A DNA stretch of 64,000 bases from Vogesella margarita (GCF_028548475.1 NZ_JAQQLE010000001.1:1-64000), one strand, 5' to 3'. Counted from the stretch's first letter, positions 1 through 8,895 are shown. Translations and numbers: made by a program. Notes: generated from the letters alone by a model not told the origin.

Positions 1-73
1 CAGGACCGTGAAACGCCTTAGCGCCGATGATAGTGCAGATACCTGTGTGAAAGTAGGACACCGCCAGACGCCC
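1..73 (+). rRNA. rrf: 5S ribosomal RNA, 3' end only
   Basis: The first ~73 bases match the conserved 3' half of bacterial 5S rRNA: the stretch around 12-30 (AACGCCTTAGCGCCGATGA) followed by GTGAAAGTAGGACACCGCCAG near 47-66. The 5' part lies outside the window, so this is the distal end of an rRNA operon running into the window on the plus strand. The exact 3' terminus is estimated from the family. A Rho-independent terminator follows directly. Confidence 0.9.
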
Positions 74-79
74 CTTACG

Positions 80-106
80 AAGCCCAGCTCAATCGAGCTG
101 GGCTTT
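80..106 (+). terminator. rRNA operon terminator
   Basis: An 11-bp perfect stem (AAGCCCAGCTC at 80-90 with GAGCTGGGCTT at 95-105) closes a 4-nt loop and runs into T-rich sequence. Its position just after 5S rRNA fits termination of the rrn operon. A one-mismatch copy of the dispersed 13-mer (minus orientation, 174-186) sits further downstream; otherwise I see nothing in 107-249. Confidence 0.85.
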
Positions 107-249
107 GTGCTTTGTGGCGTGCAAAGGCACCGAGCCTTGCTGCCGTCATTCAAGCTTCTTCCCTCGGGCCTGTTGTGGCCAACCTTGCTTGATTTACCCT
201 GTTCGCCTCTGTCTTGCTGACGTCTCGGCCACCCCTGCGGGCTTGTCCA

Positions 250-1713
250 TCACGTCTTCCCCTGTTCCCGCAGCAGGCTGGCCAGCACCTGGGCGCCATG
301 CCGGATTGCCTGCTGGTCGACGCCGGCATAGCCCAGTACCAGGCCTTGCTGCTGCGGAGTTGCCAGATAGTGGCGCGCCAGTGGCCGCAGCCAGACGCCC
401 TGTGTCGCGGCGGCTTGACTCAACGTCTGCTCTTGCAGGCCAGGTGGCAGGCTGGCTACCAGGTGCATGCCGGCTTCTCCGGGCGATAAAACCAGCTGTT
501 CAGCAGCGGAGTCGGCCAGTGCCTGGCGCAGTAGTAGCTGCCGCTTACGATACAGCTCGCGCATGCGGCGCACGTGGCGGGAGAAGTGTCCGGCGGCGAT
601 AAAGTCGGCCAGCGCCGCCTGTACCGGGTACTGGCCTTCCCTATAAAGGCGGGCATTGGCACTGCGAAAGGCGTCGATCAGCGCATCCGGCACCACCAGG
701 TAGCCGATACGCAGGCCGGGGTACATCACCTTGCTGAAGGTGCCGACGTAGATCACCCGTTCGTCCGGTGCCATGCCCTGTAGTGCCGGCAATGGCTGCG
801 AGCGGTAGCGGAATTCGCTGTCGTAGTCGTCCTCGATGATCCACGCCTGAGCCTGTTCAGCGTGCTGCAGCAAGGCCAGTCGCCGCGACAGGCTCATCAC
901 TACGCCGGATGGATACTGGTGCGACGGCGTGGTGTAGATCAGGCGCGGCGGGCGCGGATCGGCGACCAGTTGCGGTGCCAGACCTTCGGCGTCGACCGGT
1001 GCCGGCAGCAGTGTCAGGCCGGCACCGCGGAACGCGGCATGAGCGCCGGCATAGCCCGGCTCTTCCACCCAGGCGATGTCGCCGGGGTCGGCCAGCAGCC
1101 GCGCCGTCAGCTCCAGCCCTTGCTGAGCGCCGTGGGTGATCAGGATCTGTTCCGGCCGGCAGCGTACCGAGCGCGACAGCTGCAGGTATTCCGCCAGGAC
1201 CTCGCGCAGTGCTGGCAGGCCGCCGTCGGCGGTGTAGTTGAGCATGGCCGGATGAGCTTGCCGCTGGTGGCGCGATAGCAGCTGCTGCCAGCAGTGATGC
1301 GGGAACTGGCGGATCTCCGGCACTCCCGGTGCGAAGGCGCCGCTTAGCCCCTGTGGCAGGCCGCAGCTGGCGAACAGGCTGGCGCCGCGCGCCGACAGCC
1401 CCAAGGGCAGGCTTCTTGCTGGCAGCGGCGTCTGCTGGCGCTGGCGAAACAGGCCGGTGACGTAGGTGCCGGCACCGTGGCGCGTACACAGATAGCCTTC
1501 CGCCTGCAGTTGTTCATAGGCGTTCAGTACCGTGTTGCGGCCAACTTTGAGGCTGGCGGCCAGTTCGCGGCTGGCCGGCAGCAGGGTGTCGCCGGCCAGG
1601 CGCCCGTCGCTGATCCACTGTCGCAGCAGCCGCATTAGCTGCCGCGACAGCCCTTCCTTGCTGTGCCGCTCCAGACTGGCGGCCAGTGCCTCGCTGATCC
1701 ATGCTGCTTGCAA
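250..1713 (-). CDS. MocR-type GntR/aminotransferase transcriptional regulator
   Basis: A 487-residue regulator of the MocR/PdxR subfamily: an N-terminal GntR winged helix (about residues 18-85, ending in the typical NTVLNAYEQLQAEGYL stretch) fused to a fold-type I aminotransferase-like domain. The PLP lysine lies in GTFSKVMYPGLR near residue 310. Such proteins sense PLP or amino-group metabolites and usually control a divergent neighbour. The start is a TTG at 1713: AGAGGGG sits about 6 nt upstream, and a stop codon lies in frame just beyond. It diverges from the rhodanese and GNAT genes, which are the likely targets. The ligand cannot be read from sequence. Confidence 0.88.
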   Translation of the reverse strand: MQAAWISEALAASLERHSKEGLSRQLMRLLRQWISDGRLAGDTLLPASRELAASLKVGRNTVLNAYEQLQAEGYLCTRHGAGTYVTGLFRQRQQTPLPARSLPLGLSARGASLFASCGLPQGLSGAFAPGVPEIRQFPHHCWQQLLSRHQRQAHPAMLNYTADGGLPALREVLAEYLQLSRSVRCRPEQILITHGAQQGLELTARLLADPGDIAWVEEPGYAGAHAAFRGAGLTLLPAPVDAEGLAPQLVADPRPPRLIYTTPSHQYPSGVVMSLSRRLALLQHAEQAQAWIIEDDYDSEFRYRSQPLPALQGMAPDERVIYVGTFSKVMYPGLRIGYLVVPDALIDAFRSANARLYREGQYPVQAALADFIAAGHFSRHVRRMRELYRKRQLLLRQALADSAAEQLVLSPGEAGMHLVASLPPGLQEQTLSQAAATQGVWLRPLARHYLATPQQQGLVLGYAGVDQQAIRHGAQVLASLLREQGKT

Positions 1714-1740
1714 AGTGGTTCCCCTCTACCGTCATAGACT

Positions 1741-1757
1741 GGCCCTTGGACAGGGCC
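1741..1757. promoter_or_regulatory. Inverted repeat in the MocR/rhodanese divergent promoter region
   Basis: GGCCCT (1741-1746) and AGGGCC (1752-1757) form a 6-bp dyad with a 5-nt spacer in the 95-bp gap between the divergent starts. It could be an operator, but MocR regulators often bind direct repeats, so this is only a candidate. Confidence 0.3.
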
Positions 1758-1808
1758 GCCAATGTTTTTACCATGAAGTGGTCGGGATACCAACGGAGCG
1801 GAAACAGA

Positions 1809-2210
1809 ATGGATCAAATCGCGTTTTATCAGGCCAAGCTGGCGTACGAGATCGACAGTTGGGATGTGGCGGAGCGGCAGAAGCAGGGCGCGGCGCTACT
1901 GCTGGTGGATGGCCGCTCGCCGGCGGCCTACGCTGCCGAAACCCTGCCGGGCGCCATCAACCTGCCGCATCGCGGCATCACGGCAGAAAGCACCGCACAG
2001 CTGCCGCGAGATGTGCTGCTGGTGACCTTCTGCGATGGCATCGGCTGCAATGCCTCCACCAAGACCGCGCTGAAGCTGGCTGAGCTGGGCTTTAGCGTGA
2101 AGGAGCTGCAGGGCGGAGTGGACTGGTGGAAGCGCGATGGCTATCCCACGGTACAGGGCGGCACCTGCTGCGATATCAACATGGCGGCCGATTGCGGCTG
2201 CGGAGGCTGA
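1809..2210 (+). CDS. Rhodanese-like domain protein with cysteine-rich tail
   Basis: A 133-residue single-domain rhodanese homologue. Residues about 30-115 carry the fold: LLLVDGRSPAAYAAETLPGAINLPH, then the active-site loop FCDGIGCNASTK, then the C-terminal LQGGVDWWKRDGYPT. The catalytic cysteine would be the C of FCDG or GCN. The last residues hold four cysteines (CC...C.C in TCCDINMAADCGCGG), unusual for rhodaneses and possibly metal- or thiol-binding. I chose the ATG at 1809 because CGGAGCGG lies about 8 nt upstream; an in-frame ATG at 1773 is less likely. The GNAT gene starts 2 nt after the stop, so the two are probably cotranscribed. Confidence 0.82.
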   Translation: MDQIAFYQAKLAYEIDSWDVAERQKQGAALLLVDGRSPAAYAAETLPGAINLPHRGITAESTAQLPRDVLLVTFCDGIGCNASTKTALKLAELGFSVKELQGGVDWWKRDGYPTVQGGTCCDINMAADCGCGG

Positions 2211-2212
2211 AC

Positions 2213-3376
2213 ATGGACATGCAATACGATCAGTATGGTCGCGCGCTGGGCGTGACGGTGGACAACTGGCAGGGCGCCACCCCGCCGCAGCGTGTCACCC
2301 TGCAGGGGCGCAGTTGCCGGGTGGAACCGTTCAGCCGCCAGCAGCATGGCGCCGGGCTGCGCGCGGCGCTGGAGCTGGATGTGGATGGCCGCGACTGGGC
2401 CTACCTGATGCCGCGCCCGCAGAGTGATGCCGACTGGAGCAACTGGTTCGGCATGATGGAGGACAGCCGCGACCCGCTGTTCTTCGCCATTGTCGATCAG
2501 GCCAGCGGCCAGGCGGTGGGCAGCTGCAGCTACCTGCGCATCGACCCGGCGATGGGCGTGATCGAAGTGGGCTGGCTGCGCTTCTCGCCGCTGTTGCAGC
2601 GCACTGCGGCGGCTACCGAGGCCATGTACCTGATGATGTGTCAGGCTTTCGACTGGGGCTACCGCCGCTACGAGTGGAAGTGCAATGCGCTGAACGCACC
2701 GTCGATGCGCGCCGCGCCGCGGCTGGGTTTCACCTTCGAGGGCATCTTCCGCCAGGCGCGGGTGAACTGGGGGCTGAACCGTGACACCGCATGGTTCAGC
2801 CTGCTGGACAGCGAGTGGCCGGCCAACCGCGCCGCCATGGAAGCCTGGCTGGATGCGGCCAACTTCGATGCCGAGGGCAAGCAGCGCCGCAGCCTGGAGG
2901 AGTGTCGCCGCGTGCAGGCAGCGCAGACGCGGCAGGATGGCGTGCGGCTGGCCACGCTGGCCGACCTGCCGCAGCTGGCTGTGCTGTTCGATGGCTACCG
3001 CCAGTTCTACGGCCGCCACGACGATGCCGCCACCTCGCATGATTTCATCCGCCAGCGCCTGGTGCAGGGCGATTCCACCATTCTGGTGTACGAGCAAGCG
3101 GGCGCGCTGCAGGGCTTTACCCAGCTGTATCCGCTTTATACCTCGGTAGCGGCTGCGCCGGCCTGCCTGCTGAACGACCTGTTCGTGGCGCCGGCGGCGC
3201 GCGGGGGGGGGGGTGGCCGCAAGCTGCTGGCGGCGGCTGCCGAACTGGCCAAGGCGCGCGGTCTGGCGCGGTTGGAGCTGGCTACCGCGCACGACAACCT
3301 GACGGCGCAGGCACTGTACGAGAGCATGGGCTGGCAGCGCGAGACCCAGTTCTATCGTTACCGCTTGCCGCTGTAA
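2213..3376 (+). CDS. Two-domain GNAT acetyltransferase with internal G11 tract
   Basis: A 387-residue protein made of two GNAT domains. The N-terminal half (about 1-215) resembles RimJ/RimL-type N-acetyltransferases (IEVGWLRFSPLLQRT, then NAPSMRAAPRLGFTFEG). The C-terminal half (about 235-387) is a second GNAT domain with the acetyl-CoA loop ARGGGGGRKLL and LYESMGWQRETQFY. The loop is encoded by eleven consecutive G residues (3203-3213), so slippage would frameshift the last ~55 codons. The start overlaps no other gene and sits 2 nt after the rhodanese stop. The substrate is unknown. The fusion of two GNAT domains is seen; their cooperation is inferred. Confidence 0.8.
   Translation: MDMQYDQYGRALGVTVDNWQGATPPQRVTLQGRSCRVEPFSRQQHGAGLRAALELDVDGRDWAYLMPRPQSDADWSNWFGMMEDSRDPLFFAIVDQASGQAVGSCSYLRIDPAMGVIEVGWLRFSPLLQRTAAATEAMYLMMCQAFDWGYRRYEWKCNALNAPSMRAAPRLGFTFEGIFRQARVNWGLNRDTAWFSLLDSEWPANRAAMEAWLDAANFDAEGKQRRSLEECRRVQAAQTRQDGVRLATLADLPQLAVLFDGYRQFYGRHDDAATSHDFIRQRLVQGDSTILVYEQAGALQGFTQLYPLYTSVAAAPACLLNDLFVAPAARGGGGGRKLLAAAAELAKARGLARLELATAHDNLTAQALYESMGWQRETQFYRYRLPL
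3203..3213 (+). repeat. G11 homopolymer inside the GNAT gene
   Basis: Eleven G residues encode the glycine run of the acetyl-CoA-binding loop. The tract is in frame as given. It is either a slippage-prone contingency tract or an assembly-sensitive site. Confidence 0.9.
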
Positions 3377-3455
3377 CAGCGATAACAGCACACCATACGG
3401 CGGCGTCGGGGTAGAATGCCAAGTTGTTTTTCAAGACAGTATCGACGTCAGCCGT

Positions 3456-4889
3456 ATGAAATCGCATCCGCGCAATGTCCCGATCAAGGGCGACCCATTC
3501 ATCCCCAGCCGTTTCATCTTTGGTGACGCCGTCGAAGAGAAGGGGCTGGAACCTTACGAATACGTGATTCATACCCAGGAGCCGGTGTTCGTCTGTCGTC
3601 TGGTGGGTATGGACCTGACGCCGTTTGACGGTCGCGACCAGGAGGGATTCCGCAGCGTGGTGCTGTACGACGAAAGCCATCACCTGACGCACTACGTCAC
3701 CAACTCCGGCTTCCGCCTGTTCGATTTCAACTTCTGGGGCGAGATCCCGACCGCAGCCCAGTTGCAGAAGATCTGCGACGAGGCGATGCAGGTCTACCAG
3801 CGCCTGCAGAAGGCCTATATCGACCGCGAGGTGGCACCGAAGGAGCGCGATTTCCGTCTGGTGCCGACCGAGCCGCTGCCGCCGGCGGAGCGACAGGCGC
3901 GCATTGCCGAGCTGCTCGCGCTCAGCCGTGACGCACAGCAGAACCCGGTCAAGCGCATCCAGCTGGCCGCGCTGGTGCAGCAGGTGCTGTCGGGTGGCGA
4001 CCAGGCGGTGTTTACCGAGGCGCAACTGGCGCTGCAGGGCGAGGCCGCGGCGCGCAAGCTGCTGCTGGACTGCGCCCACGACACCATCGCCTTCCCCGAG
4101 GTGATGCGTCCGGACGGCCATGTCGCCTCCTACGAGCTGTGGGCGTTCCCGGTGGTGTTCTCGCGGGCGCAGGGCGGGGTGTGGTGGCACTTCCCGCTGC
4201 TGGAGCAGGTGGAGCCGCCGCTGGCCGAAGCGCTGCAACTGGCGCCGGAAACCATCCTGTGGATGTCGCCGACCATCTTCACCGTCGACAGCCTGGCCGA
4301 GCGCAGCTGCCAGTCGCTGGTGCATCTGGCGCCGACCATGGACGCCGGCTGCGATCTGGCGCTGCACGACGTTGCCGCCTCGCGCGCCAGCTTCGAGGCT
4401 GCCTCCACCGTCAACGAGCCGCAGCTGGTGCTGGCGTGGCTGCCGTTCATCGTCGAGCGCGGCAAGTTGCCGCTGGCGCAGGTGCGTCGCCACGCACGCG
4501 AGGCACTGGACGCCACCATGCCACTGGTGCAGCAGGCGCTGTCGGCGGAAATGGTGTACGGCGAGGCCGAGCTGTTCATGCCGCTGCCGTGGTGGGAGGC
4601 GCTGGCCGCCGGTACCGCCGCCTACAACCGCAAGCGTTTTGCGCTGACCATGGCGGTACTGGCCGGCAGCGAACTGCCGGACGGACTGCACGCTGAGGCG
4701 GAGTACCAGCCGGAACACCAGGCGTACGATGTGCGCCTGCTGGGCGGCTCGCAGCAGCTGCTGGCACATACGCCGTGGTTGCTGACGCCGGACCTGAGCC
4801 CGGATCGCAGCCTGGTGTGGCAAGACCTGCAGTCCTGCCTGCGTCAGGCCGGGATTCCGGTGACCGAACACGCCCCGAAGCTGCACTGA
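3456..4889 (+). CDS. Conserved-looking hypothetical protein, 477 residues
   Basis: I do not recognise a family. The reading frame is long, uses the same GC-rich third positions as its neighbours, and has no signal peptide or membrane segment, so a soluble cytoplasmic protein is expected. The N-terminal 110 residues are rich in aromatic and acidic residues (DPFIPSRFIFGDAVEEKG, then FRLFDFNFWGEIP). The centre and C-terminus contain YELWAFPVVFSRAQGGVWWH and an AYNRKRFALTMAVLAG segment. It follows the GNAT gene after 79 nt and precedes a diguanylate cyclase by 39 nt. No strong ribosome-binding site precedes the ATG at 3456, so the start is only probable. Confidence 0.72.
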   Translation: MKSHPRNVPIKGDPFIPSRFIFGDAVEEKGLEPYEYVIHTQEPVFVCRLVGMDLTPFDGRDQEGFRSVVLYDESHHLTHYVTNSGFRLFDFNFWGEIPTAAQLQKICDEAMQVYQRLQKAYIDREVAPKERDFRLVPTEPLPPAERQARIAELLALSRDAQQNPVKRIQLAALVQQVLSGGDQAVFTEAQLALQGEAAARKLLLDCAHDTIAFPEVMRPDGHVASYELWAFPVVFSRAQGGVWWHFPLLEQVEPPLAEALQLAPETILWMSPTIFTVDSLAERSCQSLVHLAPTMDAGCDLALHDVAASRASFEAASTVNEPQLVLAWLPFIVERGKLPLAQVRRHAREALDATMPLVQQALSAEMVYGEAELFMPLPWWEALAAGTAAYNRKRFALTMAVLAGSELPDGLHAEAEYQPEHQAYDVRLLGGSQQLLAHTPWLLTPDLSPDRSLVWQDLQSCLRQAGIPVTEHAPKLH

Positions 4890-4928
4890 GCGCTGCCGCC
4901 CTCAGCCATAGCCAACTGTTGTCCAGGG

Positions 4929-7307
4929 ATGCCGAGCCGGGCCATGTTTGAATGTATGCCGTTGTCGACGCTGCGCCACCGTCTGCTGGTGCTGGGTGGC
5001 CTGTTTCTGCTGCTGCTGTTGCTGCTGTTCGGCGCCGGAGCCTATCTGGAGAGCCGCAGTGCACTGCGCGAGGTGCAGGCGCACAATCTGGAAACGCTGG
5101 CGACAAGGTTGGCCGCAGATGTCGACGACCGCGTGCGCACGCGCCAGGTGCTGCTGGAGCAGGCTGCGGCCAGTCTGCAACTGGCGCCGCCGCAGCTTGA
5201 GCGGCAGGGCGCCGCACTGGTTGCCCGCTTCCGCGATCTGAAGGGCATGTTCAACAACGTGCTGCTGTACGACCGCAATGGCAAGCTCATTGCCGACTAC
5301 CCCGGACTGTCGGGGCGGCTCGGCGCCGATGTCTCCACCCAGGATTATTTCCGCAGCACCCGCGACACCTTGCGGCCGCAGGTGTCGGAGCCCGTACGCC
5401 TGGGCGGCGAGCCGAACCGCGCCGTGATCGTGTTCACCGCGCCGGTGTTCAGTGCCGAAGGCCAGCTTGCCGGGGTACTGGGCGGCAGCCTAGACCTGGA
5501 CGCACCGGAGTTCTTCGGCGAACTGAAAAACATCGCCATCGGGCAGGGCGGCTTCCTGACTATCCATACCCTGCGCAGCCGGCTTGCCATCCTGCATGCC
5601 GATGCCGGTTCGGTCATGCAGGCGCCGGTATCGGTCGATCCGCTGCTGCAGCGTGCCTTCAAGGGCATCCAGGGGCCGGCCGGGGTCGGCGTCAGCCGTG
5701 GTGTGCCGGCACTGCTGGTCTACCAGCGCCTGCGCAATGTGCCATGGCTGCTGGGTGTCGAGCAGCCGCTGCACGAGGCGATGCAGCCGGCGCGTCTGCT
5801 TGGCCGCAATTATCTGTTGCTGGGGTTGGGCGTGCTATTGCTGCTGTTGCCGCTGGCGTGGTGGGGCATGTACCGCCTGCTGCGGCCGCTGCCGCGACTG
5901 CAGGCGCAGCTCGCGCGCTGGCGGCATGAGCCCTACGCGGCGGTGCCGGTGTTGGGTTGTCGCGAAATGCAGGACATCGCCCATGAAGTAGCGGCGGCCG
6001 TCCGTCGCCGTGCCGACTGCGAGCGGCAACTCGCCGCGCGCGACGCCCTGTTCGACACCCTGAGCGAGGAGTCGCCGATGGGGGTGCTGGTGGTGGATGC
6101 GCAGGCGCGCCTGCAGTCACTCAATCCGGCCAGCATGCGTCTGGCCGGCCTGCCCGCGGCGGAGATCGGCAACTGGATCGGCCGTCACTGGCTGGACGAG
6201 ATCCATCCGGACAGCCTGCCGCAGGTGGCCGGGCAGTGGCAGCAATTGCTGGCCACCGGCAGCGGCTTCGAGCTGCTGTGTCGGCTGCAGCATCGCAACG
6301 GTTGTCAGGCCATGGTGGAGCTTCGCTTCAGCGAGCTGGCCGGCAGTGGCGGCGAGCGCCGTTTCCTCGGCCTGATCAGCGATGTCAGCGCCCGCGAGGA
6401 GGCGCGCGGCAAGCTGCAGGCTGAGCGCGAGCGCAGCATGCTGCTGCTGGGCTCGATCAGCGACGTCGTGGTGCTGACCAACCGCATGGACGAGATCGAG
6501 TACGTGAACCCGCCGGCGCTGGCGCTGTTCGGGGTGCCGGCCTCGGACGTGCTTGGCCGCCTGCTGGGGGTGTTCCTGAATCTGGTCTGCCCGGAGAGCG
6601 GACAGGCGGTGGCGCTGCGCGACATCGAGCGCGATGCCGCCGGCAAGCCGCTGGCGCTGGATCTGCTCAGCCGCGACATGCGGGTACAGCCGGTACTGCT
6701 GACGCTGTCGGTGCTGACCGGCAACAGCCCGCTGCAGGGCTGCAAGGTGGTGACGCTGCGCCCCGACAGCGAGCGGCAGCATCGCGAGCTGCTGCAGCGT
6801 CGGGCCGCCAGCCATGACGGGCTGACCGGGCTGCGCAACCGCCGCGGTTTCCTGGCCGCGCTGGGCGAGGTGCTCGACGACAACCGCGTGCACTACCAGC
6901 CGCACGTGCTGGCGATAATCGACCTCGACCACTTCAAGGCCGTCAATGACAGTGCAGGGCATGAGGGCGGCGACCTGTTGCTGCAGGATGTGGCGCGCAT
7001 CATGCAGCGCCAGGTGCGCAGCAACGACATCGTCGCCCGGCTGGGCGGCGACGAGTTCGCCATCCTGCTATGTCACTGCGAGCTGGAAGTCGCCGAGCGC
7101 ACGCTGCGCGAGCTGCTGCAGGCGATCGACGCCCACATCGTGTATCTGGGCGAGCGCGTGTTCCGCATCAGCGCCAGCATCGGCGTGACCATGATCCTGC
7201 CGCAGGACGAGCGGGCACAGCCGGTGCTGTCCCGCGCCGACGACGGCTGCTACCAGGCCAAGCAGCGCGGCCGCAACTGTCTGGTGCTGCACGCCGGCGC
7301 GCTCTGA
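4929..7307 (+). CDS. Membrane diguanylate cyclase (dCACHE-PAS-PAS-GGDEF)
   Basis: A 792-residue c-di-GMP synthase. A transmembrane helix (about residues 18-40, leucine-rich) precedes a periplasmic double-CACHE-like sensor (about 45-290) and a second helix (about 294-317). Two PAS regions (about 365-480 and 495-600) and a GGDEF domain (about 620-792) follow. The active-site GGDEF is near residue 706, and the product-inhibition I-site RSND lies five residues before it, so feedback control is expected. Starts at 4929, 4944 and 4956 are all in frame; the choice is uncertain. An exact copy of the dispersed 13-mer encodes TRLAA at residues 58-62. Confidence 0.9.
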   Translation: MPSRAMFECMPLSTLRHRLLVLGGLFLLLLLLLFGAGAYLESRSALREVQAHNLETLATRLAADVDDRVRTRQVLLEQAAASLQLAPPQLERQGAALVARFRDLKGMFNNVLLYDRNGKLIADYPGLSGRLGADVSTQDYFRSTRDTLRPQVSEPVRLGGEPNRAVIVFTAPVFSAEGQLAGVLGGSLDLDAPEFFGELKNIAIGQGGFLTIHTLRSRLAILHADAGSVMQAPVSVDPLLQRAFKGIQGPAGVGVSRGVPALLVYQRLRNVPWLLGVEQPLHEAMQPARLLGRNYLLLGLGVLLLLLPLAWWGMYRLLRPLPRLQAQLARWRHEPYAAVPVLGCREMQDIAHEVAAAVRRRADCERQLAARDALFDTLSEESPMGVLVVDAQARLQSLNPASMRLAGLPAAEIGNWIGRHWLDEIHPDSLPQVAGQWQQLLATGSGFELLCRLQHRNGCQAMVELRFSELAGSGGERRFLGLISDVSAREEARGKLQAERERSMLLLGSISDVVVLTNRMDEIEYVNPPALALFGVPASDVLGRLLGVFLNLVCPESGQAVALRDIERDAAGKPLALDLLSRDMRVQPVLLTLSVLTGNSPLQGCKVVTLRPDSERQHRELLQRRAASHDGLTGLRNRRGFLAALGEVLDDNRVHYQPHVLAIIDLDHFKAVNDSAGHEGGDLLLQDVARIMQRQVRSNDIVARLGGDEFAILLCHCELEVAERTLRELLQAIDAHIVYLGERVFRISASIGVTMILPQDERAQPVLSRADDGCYQAKQRGRNCLVLHAGAL
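5105..5117 (+). repeat. Dispersed 13-mer AAGGTTGGCCGCA (exact, in diguanylate cyclase)
   Basis: Exact copy, sense to the gene, read as Arg-Leu-Ala-Ala with AGG and TTG codons. Confidence 0.95.
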
Positions 7308-7336
7308 GGATGCCGGTGCCGCGGTGATCGGCAATG

Positions 7337-7367
7337 ACAAAGCCGGTGTCGTCGACACCGGCTTTGT
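7337..7367. terminator. Bidirectional terminator between diguanylate cyclase and gabD
   Basis: A 14-bp perfect stem (7337-7350 with 7354-7367) has a 3-nt loop. It lies between the convergent 3' ends of the cyclase and gabD genes and starts and ends in A/T-rich arms (ACAAAG...CTTTGT), so it can work on both strands. Confidence 0.8.
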
Positions 7368-7374
7368 CTTGCGC

Positions 7375-7399
7375 AAGGTTGGCCGCAAGCGGCCAACCT
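7375..7399. repeat. Inverted pair of the dispersed 13-mer (hairpin)
   Basis: An exact AAGGTTGGCCGCA (7375-7387) is followed by an inverted copy, GCGGCCAACCT (7389-7399). The perfect 11-bp stem (7376-7386 with 7389-7399) has a 2-nt AA spacer. It lies 8 nt beyond the preceding hairpin and 12 nt from the gabD stop. Confidence 0.92.
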
Positions 7400-7411
7400 G
7401 TCTGTCACGGC

Positions 7412-8872
7412 TTACTTGTCGATGCCACCCAGCAGCACGTACTTGATTTCCAGGTAGTCTTCGATGCCGTACTTGGAGCCTTCGCGGCCGAGGCCGGATT
7501 GCTTCACGCCACCGAACGGTGCGGCCTCGTTGGACAGGATGCCGCTGTTGACGGCGACCATGCCGTACTCCAGACCTTCGGACACGCGGAAGATGCGGCC
7601 GATGTCGCGGGCGTAGAAGTAGGAAGCCAGGCCGAACTCGGTGTCGTTGGCCATCTGGATCGCTTCTGCTTCGGTCTTGAAGCGGAACAGCGGCGCCAGC
7701 GGGCCGAAGGTTTCTTCCTTCGCCACTTTCATTTCCGGAGTCACACCGGTGATCACGGTCGGCTCGAAGAAGCTGTAGCCCAGTTCGTGGCGCTTGCCGC
7801 CGGTCAACAGGTTGCCGCCCTTGGCCAGCGCGTCGGCGATGTGCTCTTCCACCTTGGTCACCGCGTTCTCGTCGATCATCGGGCCCTGGGTGATGCCGGC
7901 TTCCAGGCCGTTACCCACTTTCAGTTTGGCGACTGCGTCGGCGAACTTGGCGGCGAAGGCATCGTACACGCCGTCCTGTACCAGCAGACGGTTGGCACAC
8001 ACGCAGGTCTGGCCGGCGTTGCGGTACTTGGAAATCATCGCGCCTTCTACTGCGGCGTCCAGGTCGGCGTCGTCGAACACGATGAACGGTGCGTTGCCGC
8101 CCAGTTCCATCGATACCTTCTTCACGGTTTCGGCACACTGGCTGATCAGCTTGCGGCCAACTTCGGTGGAGCCGGTGAAGGAGAATTTCTTCACGGTGTC
8201 GCTACCGGTGAGCACGCCACCAATTTCGGTGGAACCACCGGTGAGTACCGAGAACACGCCAGCCGGAATGCCGGCGCGCTCGGCCAGTACGGCGATGGCC
8301 AGTGCCGACAGCGGGGTCTGGCTGGCCGGGCGTACCACCATCGGGCAACCGGCTGCCAGGGCCGGGGCTGCCTTGCGGGTGATCATGGCATTCGGGAAGT
8401 TCCACGGGGTGATGGCGGCGGTAACGCCGATCGGCTCCTTGCTTACCAGGATGCGCTTGTCGGCGCCGGTGGAAGGAATGGTGTCGCCGTAGATGCGCTT
8501 GGCTTCTTCGGCATACCACTCGATGTAGCTGGCGCCGTAGGCGATTTCGCCCTTGGCTTCCGCCAGCGGCTTACCTTGCTCGCTGGTCAGGATCACGGCC
8601 AGGTCGTCCTGGTTCGCCATCATCAGGTCGAACCACTTGCGCAGGATGCCGGCGCGTTCCTTGGCGGATTTTTTCTTCCAGGTCTTGAACGCTTCTGCAG
8701 CGCCGTCCACGGCGCGCTGGGCCTCGGCGCTACCCATTTTCGGCACGTGGGCGATGGTTTCGCCGGTAGCCGGGTTGGTGACCGCAATGGTCTGGCCGCT
8801 ATCGGCATCCACCCACTGACCATTGATGTAGCACTGCTGGCGCAGCAGGGAAGGATCTTTCAGATTCAGCAT
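7412..8872 (-). CDS. gabD: Succinate-semialdehyde dehydrogenase
   Basis: A 486-residue NAD(P)-dependent aldehyde dehydrogenase oxidising succinate semialdehyde to succinate, the last step of GABA catabolism. Visible ALDH features are the ITPWNFPNAMITRKAAPALAAG cofactor region near residue 150, the general-base ELGGNAPFIVFDDADLD near 255, and the catalytic cysteine in NAGQTCVCANR near 287; GPLAPLFRF follows near 390. The second cysteine beside the catalytic one is typical of GabD-type enzymes. AAGGA lies about 9 nt before the ATG. It follows gabT on the same strand with 78 nt between, filled by a hairpin of the dispersed 13-mer. Confidence 0.93.
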   Translation of the reverse strand: MLNLKDPSLLRQQCYINGQWVDADSGQTIAVTNPATGETIAHVPKMGSAEAQRAVDGAAEAFKTWKKKSAKERAGILRKWFDLMMANQDDLAVILTSEQGKPLAEAKGEIAYGASYIEWYAEEAKRIYGDTIPSTGADKRILVSKEPIGVTAAITPWNFPNAMITRKAAPALAAGCPMVVRPASQTPLSALAIAVLAERAGIPAGVFSVLTGGSTEIGGVLTGSDTVKKFSFTGSTEVGRKLISQCAETVKKVSMELGGNAPFIVFDDADLDAAVEGAMISKYRNAGQTCVCANRLLVQDGVYDAFAAKFADAVAKLKVGNGLEAGITQGPMIDENAVTKVEEHIADALAKGGNLLTGGKRHELGYSFFEPTVITGVTPEMKVAKEETFGPLAPLFRFKTEAEAIQMANDTEFGLASYFYARDIGRIFRVSEGLEYGMVAVNSGILSNEAAPFGGVKQSGLGREGSKYGIEDYLEIKYVLLGGIDK

Positions 8873-8895
8873 GGTGTTGTGTCCTTGTTATGCAA

